From contig JAQSWW010000010.1 in NCBI GenBank assembly GCA_029266415.1, positions 1-59,137 of the forward strand: DNA of 59,137 nt, read 5' to 3'. Both the position numbers and the translations under genes were made by a program. Shown piece by piece: positions 34,826-43,349 of this stretch (position 1 is the stretch's first letter; each line of letters begins with the position of its first letter). The notes under the pieces were generated by a model, which worked only from the letters and a program-made list of their open reading frames with translations, was not told the DNA's origin and did not search any database. Source of the stretch: Actinomycetospora sp. Its GTDB lineage: Bacteria > Actinomycetota > Actinomycetes > Mycobacteriales > Pseudonocardiaceae.

Positions 34826-34854
34826 CCCCGTGCGCCGCGGCCCTCCGCACGGGG
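34826..34854 (-). terminator. hairpin between DUF1003 gene and mrp
   Basis: CCCCGTGC pairs with GCACGGGG across a 13-nt loop, in the 166-nt gap upstream of mrp and downstream of the DUF1003 gene (both leftward). It may end the MgtE_N-DUF1003 transcript; the rest of the gap would hold the mrp promoter. Confidence 0.45.
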
Positions 34855-34887
34855 AGCGGCCCCCGTCACGCCCTGCTCACCGCGCGC

Positions 34888-35529
34888 TCACCGCCCGTTG
34901 GTGCGTTCCCCGTCGACGGTCGGCGCGCGCTGCTCGAGCGCGCGGACCAGGGCCTCCTCGACCGCGGTGCCCAGTGCCCGGTGCACGGCACGGTCGACGG
35001 CGCGGTCGACGGCCTTGCCCACCGTCTTCTCCAGGGCCTTGTCGGGCTTGCCGCCGCGGTCGCCGTCGAGGCGCGCCCCGCGCACCTGCTCGAGCTCGCC
35101 GCGCAGGTAGTCGCGGGTGACGACCTCGCCGAGCTGCAGGCGCATCGAGGCCAGCTCGCGGGCCAGGTACTCGGTCTCGGCGGAGAGCCGACCGGCGCGC
35201 GTGCGGTCCTCCTCGAGGGAGACGCGGTCGCGGTCGTCCTGGCGGTTCTGCGCCAGCAGGATCAGCGGCGCGGCGTACGCGGCCTGGGTCGAGAAGGCCA
35301 GGTTGAGCAGGATGAACGGGTACGGGTCCCACTGCAGGCTGATCGCGAAGACGTTGAGCGTGATCCAGATCAGCACGAGGACCGACTGCCACAGCAGGAA
35401 CGTGCCGGTGCCGAGGAACCGCGCGAGGCGCTCGGCGACGCGCGCGAACCACTCGGCGTCGACGCCGAGGCGCAGGCGCGCGGTACCGACGGGCTGGTCC
35501 AGTCGACGTCGTGGGGTGGGTTCAGGCAC
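34888..35529 (-). CDS. DUF1003 membrane protein
   Basis: 213 residues. Two transmembrane helices (about 43-63 FLLWQSVLVLIWITLNVFAI and 74-92) joined by the short DUF1003 signature QWDPYPFILLNLAFSTQAAY, then AAPLILLAQNRQDDRDR and a long charged helical tail (about 100-210). The family is widespread and linked by position to Mg2+/cation transporters. Its start overlaps the 3' end of the MgtE_N gene by 8 nt, implying coupled translation. Exact role unknown. Confidence 0.92.
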   Translation of the reverse strand: MPEPTPRRRLDQPVGTARLRLGVDAEWFARVAERLARFLGTGTFLLWQSVLVLIWITLNVFAISLQWDPYPFILLNLAFSTQAAYAAPLILLAQNRQDDRDRVSLEEDRTRAGRLSAETEYLARELASMRLQLGEVVTRDYLRGELEQVRGARLDGDRGGKPDKALEKTVGKAVDRAVDRAVHRALGTAVEEALVRALEQRAPTVDGERTNGR

Positions 35530-36805
35530 GGCCGCCTCCGGTGGTGGAGGCGGGCGACGGCTCCGGGTCGGGCTGGGAGCGCCAGTCCTCGGGCAGCAGG
35601 TGGTCGAGGACGTCGTCGACGGTGACCGCGCCCAGCAGGTGCCCGCCCTCGTCGATGACGGGGCCGCACACCAGGTTGTAGGTGGCGAAGTAGCGGGTGA
35701 CCTCCGCGAGCGAGGCCTCCGGGCCGAGGCGGGTCAGCTCCGAGTCGAGCACGCCCGCGACCAGCTCCGACGGGGCCTCGCGCAGCAGCCGCTGGGCGTG
35801 CACGCAGCCGAGGTAGCGCCCGGTGGGGGTGGCCGACGGCGGGCGGCACACGAACACCATCGAGGCCAGCGCCGGGGTGATGTCGGGGTTGCGGACGTGG
35901 GCGAGCGCCTCGGCGATCGTCGCCCCGGGGGCCAGGACGATCGGCTCCGGGGTCATCAGGCCGCCCGCGGTGTCCGACGAGTACGTCAGCAGCCGGCGCA
36001 CCGGTTCGGAGTCCTCGGGCTCCATGAGTCCGAGCAGCTCCTCGGACTCGGCGCCGGGGAGGTCGGCGAGCAGGTCCGCCGCGTCGTCGGGGTCCATCTC
36101 CTCGAGCACGTCGGCCGCGCGGTCGGTGGTGAGGTGGCGCAGCAGGTCCTGCTGCTCGGCGGACGGCAGCTCCTCGAGGACGTCGGCCAGCCGGGAGTCG
36201 CCGAGGCCGTCGGCGACGTCGTGACGCCGCCGCTGCGGCAGGTCCAGCAGCGCGTGGGCGATGTCGGCCGGGCGCATGTCCTCGTAGGTGGCGAGCAGCT
36301 GCTCGGTGCCCTGGCCCTCCTCCGAGAGCGACAGCCCCGACACGGCGGCCCACGGCAGCACCTGCACCGGCCCGCGCCGGCCCAGCCGCCCGACCAGCTC
36401 GCGCACCGCGAGCCGGGTGACCAGCCAGTCGCGGCTGCGCTGGTGCTCCATCAGCACGTCCACGACCTGGGCGTCCGCGTCGTGGTCGACCACGCGGACG
36501 CGCGCGTCGAGCATCTCGCCGACCACCAGCACCTCGTTGGGGCGCTGCGCGAACGCCCGCAGGTTGACCTGGCCCGTCGCCAGCGTCACCGCGTTGGCGT
36601 CCACCGCCGTGACCCGCAGCATCGGCACGAAGATCCGCCGACGGGACCCCACACTCACCACGAGCCCGAGCACCCGCGGCGGCCGGGGGCCCACCGACAC
36701 CGCGCAGACGGCGTCGCGGACGCGCCCGATGCGCTCCCCGTCCGGGCCCAGGACGGGCAGCCCGACCATGCGCGCCACGAACACCCTGGTCATGGCGGTT
36801 GTCAC
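35522..36805 (-). CDS. PRC-barrel/MgtE N-domain/CBS protein without transporter domain
   Basis: 427 residues. A PRC-barrel-like N-terminal half (1-150), then the MgtE intracellular N domain (about 170-280, LLATYEDMRPADIAHALLDL and LEEMDPDDAADLLADLPGAE), then a pair of CBS domains (about 280-405). The membrane part of the MgtE Mg2+ channel is absent; this is the arrangement of Rv1232c. It probably senses Mg2+ or adenine nucleotides and regulates a partner, possibly the DUF1003 protein it overlaps or CorA nearby. Confidence 0.93.
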   Translation of the reverse strand: MTTAMTRVFVARMVGLPVLGPDGERIGRVRDAVCAVSVGPRPPRVLGLVVSVGSRRRIFVPMLRVTAVDANAVTLATGQVNLRAFAQRPNEVLVVGEMLDARVRVVDHDADAQVVDVLMEHQRSRDWLVTRLAVRELVGRLGRRGPVQVLPWAAVSGLSLSEEGQGTEQLLATYEDMRPADIAHALLDLPQRRRHDVADGLGDSRLADVLEELPSAEQQDLLRHLTTDRAADVLEEMDPDDAADLLADLPGAESEELLGLMEPEDSEPVRRLLTYSSDTAGGLMTPEPIVLAPGATIAEALAHVRNPDITPALASMVFVCRPPSATPTGRYLGCVHAQRLLREAPSELVAGVLDSELTRLGPEASLAEVTRYFATYNLVCGPVIDEGGHLLGAVTVDDVLDHLLPEDWRSQPDPEPSPASTTGGGRA

Positions 36806-36927
36806 CTCAGCAGGCTAACGCGCAGCTGGATCGAGTCACGGGTGAGAGGGTCGCCACCTCGACCGATGCCGTGCGGAGACGCGTGCCAGCATCGGCCGAC
36901 AATCTCGACGAGGAGGTCAGCAGCCAA

Positions 36928-37710
36928 GTGAGCGTGGAGAACCGCCCCCGCCGGTCGTGCCTGGCGGTGCCCGGGTCGAGCCAGAAGTTCATCGACAAGG
37001 CCCGCACCCTGCCCGCCGACCAGATCTTCCTGGACCTCGAGGACGCCTGCGCGCCGCTGGTGAAGCCCGAGGCCCGCAAGACGATCGTGGCGGCCCTCAA
37101 CGAGGGTGGCTGGGAGGGCAAGACGCGCGTCGTGCGCGTCAACGACTGGACCACCGAGTGGACCTACCGCGACGTCACCGAGGTCGTGGAGGGCGCCGGG
37201 GCCAACCTCGACGCGACCATCGTCTTCGGCCCCGCCGACTTCATGGCGTCGATCAACATGAAGTCCCTGGTGGTCGGCGAGCAGCCCCCCGGCTACACCG
37301 AGGGCGACGCCTACCACTACATCCTCATGCAGATCCTCATGGCCGCGCGGGCCAACGACCTGCAGGCCATCGACGGCCCCTACCTGCAGATCCGCGACGT
37401 CGACGGCTTCCGCCGCGTGGCCAACCGGGCCGCGGCGCTGGGCTACGACGGCAAGTGGGTGCTGCACCCCGGCCAGATCGACGCCGCGAACGAGACGTTC
37501 TCGCCGTCGCAGGAGGACTACGACCACGCCGAGAACATCCTCGACGCCTACGAGTGGTTCACCTCGGAGGCGGGCGGCGCGAAGGGCTCGGCGATGCTCG
37601 GCGACGAGATGATCGACGAGGCCTCGCGCAAGATGGCGCTCGTCATCGCGGGCAAGGGCCGGGCCGCCGGCATGACCCGCGGCGAGCGCTGGACGCCCCC
37701 GGAGAACTAG
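36928..37710 (+). CDS. HpcH/HpaI (CitE-like) CoA-ester lyase with about 60 residues deleted internally
   Basis: 260 residues. It matches the malyl/beta-methylmalyl-CoA lyase type: SCLAVPGSSQKFIDKA, DQIFLDLEDAC, TRVVRVNDWTTEW at the start and FGPADFMASINMKS, GYDGKWVLHPGQI, GDEMIDEASRKM at the end. Between VVEGAGANLD (residue 95) and ATIVFGPADF (96) the barrel strands holding the LPKV and IE(A/T) motifs are missing, about 60 residues. That segment carries one of the two Mg2+ ligands, a glutamate. The frame is preserved. GTG 36928 has AGGAGG upstream. It is probably inactive unless the deletion is an assembly error. Confidence 0.87.
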   Translation: MSVENRPRRSCLAVPGSSQKFIDKARTLPADQIFLDLEDACAPLVKPEARKTIVAALNEGGWEGKTRVVRVNDWTTEWTYRDVTEVVEGAGANLDATIVFGPADFMASINMKSLVVGEQPPGYTEGDAYHYILMQILMAARANDLQAIDGPYLQIRDVDGFRRVANRAAALGYDGKWVLHPGQIDAANETFSPSQEDYDHAENILDAYEWFTSEAGGAKGSAMLGDEMIDEASRKMALVIAGKGRAAGMTRGERWTPPEN

Positions 37711-37751
37711 GCATACTCGTCGGTAACCGCACCGAGCAGGGAGCACGACCC

Positions 37752-38945
37752 ATGGCACGCCTCGCCCAGACCGCCGGCCTGACCGATGTGCAGCAGGAGA
37801 TCCTGTCCACGGTCCGCGACTTCGTGGACAAGGAGATCATCCCGCACGCGCAGGACCTCGAGCACGCCGACGAGTACCCGCAGGAGATCGTCGACGGGAT
37901 GAAGGAGATGGGCCTGTTCGGGCTCATGATCCCCGAGGAGTACGACGGTCTGGGCGAGTCGCTGCTGACCTACGCGCTGGTGGTCGAGCAGATCGCCCGC
38001 GGGTGGATGAGCGTCTCGGGCGTCATCAACACCCACTTCATCGTCGCCTACATGCTGCGCCAGCACGGCACGCCGGAGCAGAAGGCGCACTACCTGCCGA
38101 AGATGGCCACCGGCGAGATCACCGGCTCGTTCTCGATGTCCGAGCCCGACCTCGGCTCCGACGTCGCGGCCATCAAGACCACCGCGAAGGCCGACGGCGA
38201 CGACTACGTCGTCAACGGCGCCAAGATGTGGCTGACCAACGGCGGCTCGTCGAACCTCACCGCGGTGCTGGTCAAGACCGACGAGGGCGCGGAGAAGCCG
38301 TACCAGAACCTGACGACGCTGCTGGTGGACAAGCCCCGCGGCTTCGGCAAGGTCGCCGAGGGGCTCTCGATCCCCGGCAAGATCGACAAGATGGGCTACA
38401 AGGGCGTCGACACCACCGAGATGGTGTTCGACGGCCACCGCATCCCGCAGAGCCAGGTGCTGGGCCACGCGCCCGGCAAGGGCTTCGCCCAGATGATGGA
38501 CGGCGTCGAGGTCGGCCGCGTCAACGTCGCCGCCCGCGCCTGCGGCATCGCGATCCGCGCCTTCGAGCTCGGCATCGAGTACGCCCAGCAGCGCTCGACG
38601 TTCGGCAAGCCCATCGCCGGCCACCAGGCCATCGCGTTCAAGCTCGCCGAGATGGCCACCAAGGTCGAGGCCGCGCACCACATGATGGTCAACGCCGCGA
38701 ACCTCAAGGACCGCGGCGAGCGCAACGACGTCGAGGCCGGGATGGCCAAGATGCTGGCCTCGGAGTACTGCAAGGAGGTCACCGAGGAGTCGTTCCGCAT
38801 CCACGGCGGCTACGGCTACTCCAAGGAGTACGAGATCGAGCGCCTGATGCGCGAGGCGCCGTTCCTGCTCATCGGCGAGGGCACCTCCGAGATCCAGAAG
38901 ACGATCATCAGCCGCGGTCTGCTCAAGGACTACAAGCTGCGCTGA
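37752..38945 (+). CDS. acyl-CoA dehydrogenase (methylsuccinyl-CoA dehydrogenase candidate)
   Basis: 397-residue FAD enzyme of normal length. Family motifs: FSMSEPDLGSDVAAIKT, WLTNGGSSNLTAVLVK, GYKGVDTTEMVFDGHRIP, QQRSTFGKPIAGHQAIAFKL and the C-terminal FRIHGGYGYSKEYEIERLMR. The active-site base is the Glu in LIGEGTSEIQ. It follows the CoA-ester lyase by 41 nt, and a MaoC hydratase lies 2.5 kb downstream. In streptomycetes the same three families sit in the ethylmalonyl-CoA cluster, which suggests methylsuccinyl-CoA as substrate; branched-chain acyl-CoA is the alternative. Confidence 0.93.
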   Translation: MARLAQTAGLTDVQQEILSTVRDFVDKEIIPHAQDLEHADEYPQEIVDGMKEMGLFGLMIPEEYDGLGESLLTYALVVEQIARGWMSVSGVINTHFIVAYMLRQHGTPEQKAHYLPKMATGEITGSFSMSEPDLGSDVAAIKTTAKADGDDYVVNGAKMWLTNGGSSNLTAVLVKTDEGAEKPYQNLTTLLVDKPRGFGKVAEGLSIPGKIDKMGYKGVDTTEMVFDGHRIPQSQVLGHAPGKGFAQMMDGVEVGRVNVAARACGIAIRAFELGIEYAQQRSTFGKPIAGHQAIAFKLAEMATKVEAAHHMMVNAANLKDRGERNDVEAGMAKMLASEYCKEVTEESFRIHGGYGYSKEYEIERLMREAPFLLIGEGTSEIQKTIISRGLLKDYKLR

Positions 38946-39031
38946 TCGGCGGTACCGTCCGTCGGCACCGTCACGTAACCGTCGGGCACTCCCGCGGCGT
39001 GTCCGGCGTTGTACGGGACGGAACCGCCGAT
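38945..39031. repeat. long-spaced inverted repeat after the acyl-CoA dehydrogenase gene
   Basis: ATCGGCGGTACCGTCC (38945-38960) and GGACGGAACCGCCGAT (39016-39031) are complementary at 15 of 16 positions across a 55-nt spacer, filling almost the whole gap before the next gene. It may be a terminator, an mRNA switch for the stress protein, or a double operator. Confidence 0.6.
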
Positions 39032-39052
39032 TGAGGACAGCGAGGGATCGTC

Positions 39053-39568
39053 GTGACTGCGCCGTTCACCGGGAACCGCCCCGGCGCCCAGCCCGGGCTG
39101 CCGAACCTGCCCGAGCCGCCGTCGGGCTGGCCGGTGGGCTCCTACGCGAAGTACGAGGAGGCCCAGCGGGCGGTCGACCACCTGGCGGACAACGAGTTCC
39201 CCGTCGCCGACGTCACCATCGTCGGCGTCGACCTCATGCTGGTCGAGCGGGTCATCGGCCGCCTGACGTGGGGCCGCGTCCTGCTCACCGGGGCGGCGTC
39301 GGGCGCGTGGCTCGGTCTGTTCGTCGGCCTCGTGCTGTCGCTCCTCTCGCCCGCCGGCGGCCTGGGCTCGATCCTCACCGGCCTCGCGATCGGTGTGGTG
39401 TTCGGCGTCGTCTCCGGGGCGATCACGTACGGCGCCTCGCGGGGCCGGCGGGACTTCACGTCGCAGAGCCAGCTCGTGGCCGGGCGGTACGACGTGCTCT
39501 GCCAGCCCCGCAACGCCGAGAAGGCCCGCGACATGCTGGGCAAGCTCGCGATGGGCACCGAGGGCTGA
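39053..39568 (+). CDS. general stress protein with YflT (GSP17M) N-domain and membrane span
   Basis: 171 residues. The N-terminal VGSYAKYEEAQRAVDHLADN to VADVTIVGVDL is the heat-induced stress protein YflT (PF11181) fold. A glycine-rich hydrophobic hairpin follows (about 80-125, WLGLFVGLVLSLLSPAGGLG, VVFGVVSGAITYG), then a second small domain ending in the tail ARDMLGKLAMG. GTG 39053 follows CGAGGGATCG. Mycobacterial Rv1234 occupies the same place. Likely membrane stress protein; biochemical role unknown. Confidence 0.88.
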   Translation: MTAPFTGNRPGAQPGLPNLPEPPSGWPVGSYAKYEEAQRAVDHLADNEFPVADVTIVGVDLMLVERVIGRLTWGRVLLTGAASGAWLGLFVGLVLSLLSPAGGLGSILTGLAIGVVFGVVSGAITYGASRGRRDFTSQSQLVAGRYDVLCQPRNAEKARDMLGKLAMGTEG

Positions 39569-39591
39569 CCCGGAGACGGCGCACGGGGTGT

Positions 39592-39625
39592 GCCAGCGTG
39601 GGGGCCACGCTGGCGTTCAACGCCA
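39592..39625 (+). terminator. overlapping hairpin pair
   Basis: GCCAGCGTGG pairs with CCACGCTGGC around GGG (39592-39614). The end of that right arm begins a second hairpin, TGGCGTT-C-AACGCCA (39611-39625). Only one can form at a time. Located 24 nt behind the stress-protein stop. Confidence 0.55.
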
Positions 39626-39746
39626 GGAAATCACCACCTCGCGAGCGCGACACGCCAGGAGCGCCCGCGGAGCTGCGGTGGTTCGCCACCCGGTCCACGA
39701 TCTTCGTCTGCTCGCCGGGGTGTGGGGCGATCTCGGTGTTCGGGCG

Positions 39747-39854
39747 TCACCGGGAGACGTCTGCTCGCGAGCCGATGCGGACGACGAGCACCTCGCGCCG
39801 CTCGTCGTCCACGCGGTCGATGACGCGGTGTCCGCCGCGACGTACGGCTCGGCC
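39747..39854 (-). pseudogene. relic of a RelE/ParE-type toxin C-terminus
   Basis: The minus-strand frame reads HRVIDRVDDERREVLVV then RIGSRADVSR and stops, matching the C-terminal beta-strands of RelE toxins (usual form YRVIYRxDD...V.V..VGHRRDVYR). The residues normally Tyr, His and Tyr are Asp, Ser and Ser here, and the upstream part of the gene is unrecognisable with no start codon. No antitoxin gene was found. I read it as a decayed toxin-antitoxin locus. Confidence 0.55.
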
Positions 39855-40048
39855 GCCACACCCAGGACCGCCGCGAGGACCCCGCCGATCATCATGACCG
39901 CCGCCGCTGAACGGTCTGTCCGTCGTGTTCGTCGGGGTCTGGCGAGCGCGCGGGAAGACCGGACCCGCGGAGGCGGTGGCCGCCTCGTGATCTCGAGATC
40001 GGTGGGACGGGGTGCCGGGACTGCGCCGGACGCAGCACCGCCCCGGCT

Positions 40049-40088
40049 GTGAGCGCTTGCCCGTGCCCCAGCACGGGCAAGCGCTCAC
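40049..40088. terminator. perfect palindrome downstream of corA
   Basis: 18-bp perfect arms (GTGAGCGCTTGCCCGTGC, 40049-40066, with 40071-40088) around CCCA, 11 nt from the corA stop. The arm resembles that of 20585-20630 (CTTG-Y-CCGTGC core), indicating a repeat family at gene ends. Confidence 0.78.
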
Positions 40089-40099
40089 GAGAGCGCAGC

Positions 40100-41194
<1,095 letters not shown>

Positions 41195-41276
41195 GGGGAC
41201 CTCCGGGGACCGGACGGTGAGGTGGGGGCTGGCCTCGATGCCACCGCGTCCATCCCTCGGAGTACCCCGTCGACGC

Positions 41277-41357
41277 TCAGCGCGCGGGCACCACCGGGAG
41301 GGGGACGCGGCACGTACTGGAGGGCAGGGCGTCGACCCTCGCCGAGTAGTCGTCCAC
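41277..41357 (-). CDS. candidate 26-codon upstream ORF ahead of corA
   Basis: GTG 41357 is preceded by GAGGGAGGTGAGAC, an excellent ribosome-binding site, and opens VDDYSARVDALPSSTCR, ending PLPVVPAR at TGA 41277, 82 nt before corA. Mg2+ transporter genes elsewhere are controlled by proline-rich leader peptides (E. coli MgtL); this one has four prolines. Coding status is unproven. Confidence 0.42.
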   Translation of the reverse strand: MDDYSARVDALPSSTCRVPLPVVPAR

Positions 41358-41495
41358 GTCTCACCTCCCTCGCCTCGCACGACACGACGTCGGACGATCC
41401 GTCATCCTAACGACCCTCGTCGACGGCGCCGGACGGTGGACCCGCCCTGTGCCGATCGACGCACCGCAGACCAGTGACGTTCAGGAGGCGGATCC

Positions 41496-42026
41496 GTGCA
41501 GTTCGGTCGGTACTTCGAGGAGTTCGAGGTCGGTGCGACCTACAAGCATTGGCCGGGCAAGACGGTCACCGAGTACGACGACCACCTGTTCTGCCTCATC
41601 ACGATGAACCACCACCCGCTGCACCTCGACTCGCACTACGCCGAGGGCACGCAGCAGGGGCGCAACGTCGTCGTCGGCAACTACGTCTACTCGCTGCTGC
41701 TGGGCATGTCGGTGGCCGACGTGTCGGGCAAGGCGATCGCGAACCTCGAGGTCGAGTCGCTGCGCCACGTCAAGCCGGTGTTCCACGGCGACACGATCTA
41801 CGGCGAGTCGACGGTGCTGGACAAGAAGGAGTCGTCGTCGAAGAACGACCGCGGCGTCGTCCAGGTCGAGACGATCGGCTACAACCAGGACGGCGTGGTC
41901 GTCTGCATCTACCGCCGCAAGGTGATGGTGCCCAAGCGCCCGGCGTCCGAGGGCTCCGACGACGCCTCCTCCGACCAGATCCTGGTCGAGGCCGAGCAGC
42001 CCCGCCGCCCGGTGCCCCAGCGTTAG
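41496..42026 (+). CDS. MaoC-like enoyl-CoA hydratase (mesaconyl-CoA hydratase candidate)
   Basis: 176-residue hot-dog-fold protein: MQFGRYFEEFEVGATYKHWP, TVTEYDDHLFCLITMNHHPL (catalytic Asp/His region of MaoC hydratases), VVGNYVYSLLLGMSVADVSG and FHGDTIYGESTVLDKK. It closely resembles the MaoC protein of the streptomycete ethylmalonyl-CoA cluster as I recall it. GTG 41496 follows CAGGAGGCGG. It is divergent from corA, and the lyase and dehydrogenase genes lie upstream on the same strand. Its end overlaps the Nudix gene by 4 nt. Confidence 0.9.
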   Translation: MQFGRYFEEFEVGATYKHWPGKTVTEYDDHLFCLITMNHHPLHLDSHYAEGTQQGRNVVVGNYVYSLLLGMSVADVSGKAIANLEVESLRHVKPVFHGDTIYGESTVLDKKESSSKNDRGVVQVETIGYNQDGVVVCIYRRKVMVPKRPASEGSDDASSDQILVEAEQPRRPVPQR

Positions 42027-42496
42027 CGCGACGAGGCCGGCAGGCAGTCCCACCCGCGCAGCGCGTCGGTGAGCCCGGTGACGAGCTCGCCGGCCGCGTC
42101 GAGCGCGGCGTAGGCGGCGGCGTCGACCCACCGCGCGTCGGCGGCGTCGTCGCCCGCGCGGGGCATCGCGTCGGGGTCGAGCGGGCGGCAGCGGAAGTCG
42201 TGGATCACGAAGACCCGGCCGTCGGGGGCGGGGCGGCGCACGCTGCCGACCTCGTCGCCCACCGCCACGCGCAGCCCCGTCTCCTCGGCGACCTCGCGGG
42301 CCGTGGCCCCGGCCGCGGTCTCGCCGGGCTCCACACGGCCGCCGGGCAGCGACCACCGACCGGCCTCGGGGTCGTGCGCCCGTCGGACCAGCAGGAGGCG
42401 ACCGTCCGCGTCGGTGACGACGCCGCCGACGCAGGGCACCTCGCCCGGATCGGGTGGCGACGCGCCCGGCGCGCCCCGGGGGTCACGCATCGTCAC
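42023..42496 (-). CDS. Nudix hydrolase
   Basis: 157 residues with a complete Nudix box, GGRVEPGETAAGATAREVAE followed by ETGLRV (about residues 52-77), in the ADP-ribose pyrophosphatase/MutT-like group (VGGVVTDADGRLLLVRRA start). Substrate not assignable. ATG at 42496 or 42490 (MTMRD) are both possible. Convergent with the MaoC gene, stop codons overlapping by 4 nt. Confidence 0.93.
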   Translation of the reverse strand: MTMRDPRGAPGASPPDPGEVPCVGGVVTDADGRLLLVRRAHDPEAGRWSLPGGRVEPGETAAGATAREVAEETGLRVAVGDEVGSVRRPAPDGRVFVIHDFRCRPLDPDAMPRAGDDAADARWVDAAAYAALDAAGELVTGLTDALRGWDCLPASSR

Positions 42497-42600
42497 AGAG
42501 GATCACACTAGTATCACCCCGTGCCGGATAGCTGTCCCGGCGCGGACGACTCCATACTGCCGACGGCACACGTCGATCCGACCCACCGCGAGGGACCCTG

Positions 42601-42759
42601 GTGAACGCGAAGAAGTTGGGCATCATCGCGGGCGTCGCGTTCGCGCTCTTCTTCGTCATCTCGAACCCGCAGGGGTCGGCCGACCTCGTGCTGAGCATCC
42701 TCACGATCCTGGCCGACGCGGCGACGTCCGTGGTCCAGTTCATCCAGGCGTTGTTCTAG
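42601..42759 (+). CDS. 52-residue membrane mini-protein
   Basis: Starts VNAKKLGIIAGVAFALFFVI (membrane helix), then SNPQGSADLVLSILTILADA and a second hydrophobic stretch to QFIQALF. GTG 42601 follows CGCGAGGGACCCTG. The PH-domain membrane gene begins 14 nt later on the same strand, so they are an operon. The two-helix design recurs beside such PH proteins in actinomycetes as far as I recall. Function unknown; may stabilise the PH protein. Confidence 0.75.
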   Translation: MNAKKLGIIAGVAFALFFVISNPQGSADLVLSILTILADAATSVVQFIQALF

Positions 42760-42773
42760 GTCGGAGGTCGGAC

Positions 42774-43325
42774 GTGCTGGCACCTCGGGAGGTCGACGAG
42801 TACGTCCTGCCCACCGAGCGCCGGGTGATCCGCTTCCGGCGCCACTGGGCGGTGGTCGTCGGCGAGGTGCTGCAGGCCGTCGTCCTGTTCGTCCTGCTCG
42901 CGCTGGGAGCGGCGTTCCTGCCGCAGAACGTCGTGCTCGACAACCTGTTCTGGTACGGCGCGCTGCTGGTGCTGCTCAAGACCAGCTACAAGGTCAGTGA
43001 GTGGTGGGTCGAGAAGGTCGTCGTCACCGACAAGCGGGTGATGCTCACCAAGGGGATCATCACCCACCAGGCCGGCATGATGCCGCTGACCAAGGTCACC
43101 GACCTCACCTTCGAGCGCAGCCTGATGGGCCGCATCCTCGGCTACGGGACGATGGTCATCGAGTCCGCGGGGCAGATCCAGGCCCTCAACCGGATCGACT
43201 ACCTGCCCGACCCCGAAGAGGTCTACGAGGCCATCTCCGAGCTGGTGTTCGGCGACAAGCGCCAGACCCGCTCGTACACGCTGCCCGGGTCGGGCTTCGG
43301 CGCCGCCCGCGGTCGACGGCGCTAG
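42774..43325 (+). CDS. membrane protein with bacterial PH domain
   Basis: 183 residues. A cytoplasmic start EVDEYVLPTERRVIRFRRHW, two membrane helices (about 28-48 and 58-74), then the bacterial PH-like domain (about 80-160) with VTDKRVMLTKGIITHQAGMM, PLTKVTDLTFERSLMGRI and YGTMVIESAGQIQALNRI. bPH2-type proteins may organise membrane complexes; no enzymatic role is known. GTG 42774 follows GGAGGTCGGAC. Cotranscribed with the preceding mini-protein. Confidence 0.9.
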   Translation: MLAPREVDEYVLPTERRVIRFRRHWAVVVGEVLQAVVLFVLLALGAAFLPQNVVLDNLFWYGALLVLLKTSYKVSEWWVEKVVVTDKRVMLTKGIITHQAGMMPLTKVTDLTFERSLMGRILGYGTMVIESAGQIQALNRIDYLPDPEEVYEAISELVFGDKRQTRSYTLPGSGFGAARGRRR

Positions 43326-43349
43326 ATCCTGTCGTCCGATACTGGACGT

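Larger units (their letters stand above)
39569..40099. other. 531-nt region with no intact gene
   Basis: Lies between the convergent stress-protein and corA genes. It holds an overlapping hairpin pair (39592-39625), a degraded RelE-like fragment (39747-39854) and a perfect palindrome at the corA end (40049-40088). The stretch 39860-40048 shows no frame with sustained similarity to anything I recognise, although open frames cross it because of the high GC. Confidence 0.6.

Noticed and set aside
39617-39895. Minus-strand frame opening with a hydrophobic stretch (MMIGGVLAAVLGVAAE), a possible small membrane protein
   Set aside because: The hydrophobic part is followed by low-complexity sequence, and a different frame of the same DNA gives the RelE-like match.
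40000-40060. Possible Phd-like antitoxin upstream of the RelE relic
   Set aside because: A short stretch reading EITRR resembles Phd proteins, but nothing else in that frame does.
41195-41400. Possible Mg2+ riboswitch (M-box) before corA
   Set aside because: One AGGTGAG-like stretch exists, but I could not find the other conserved M-box helices in order. The leader ORF explains the AGGTGAG as a ribosome-binding site.
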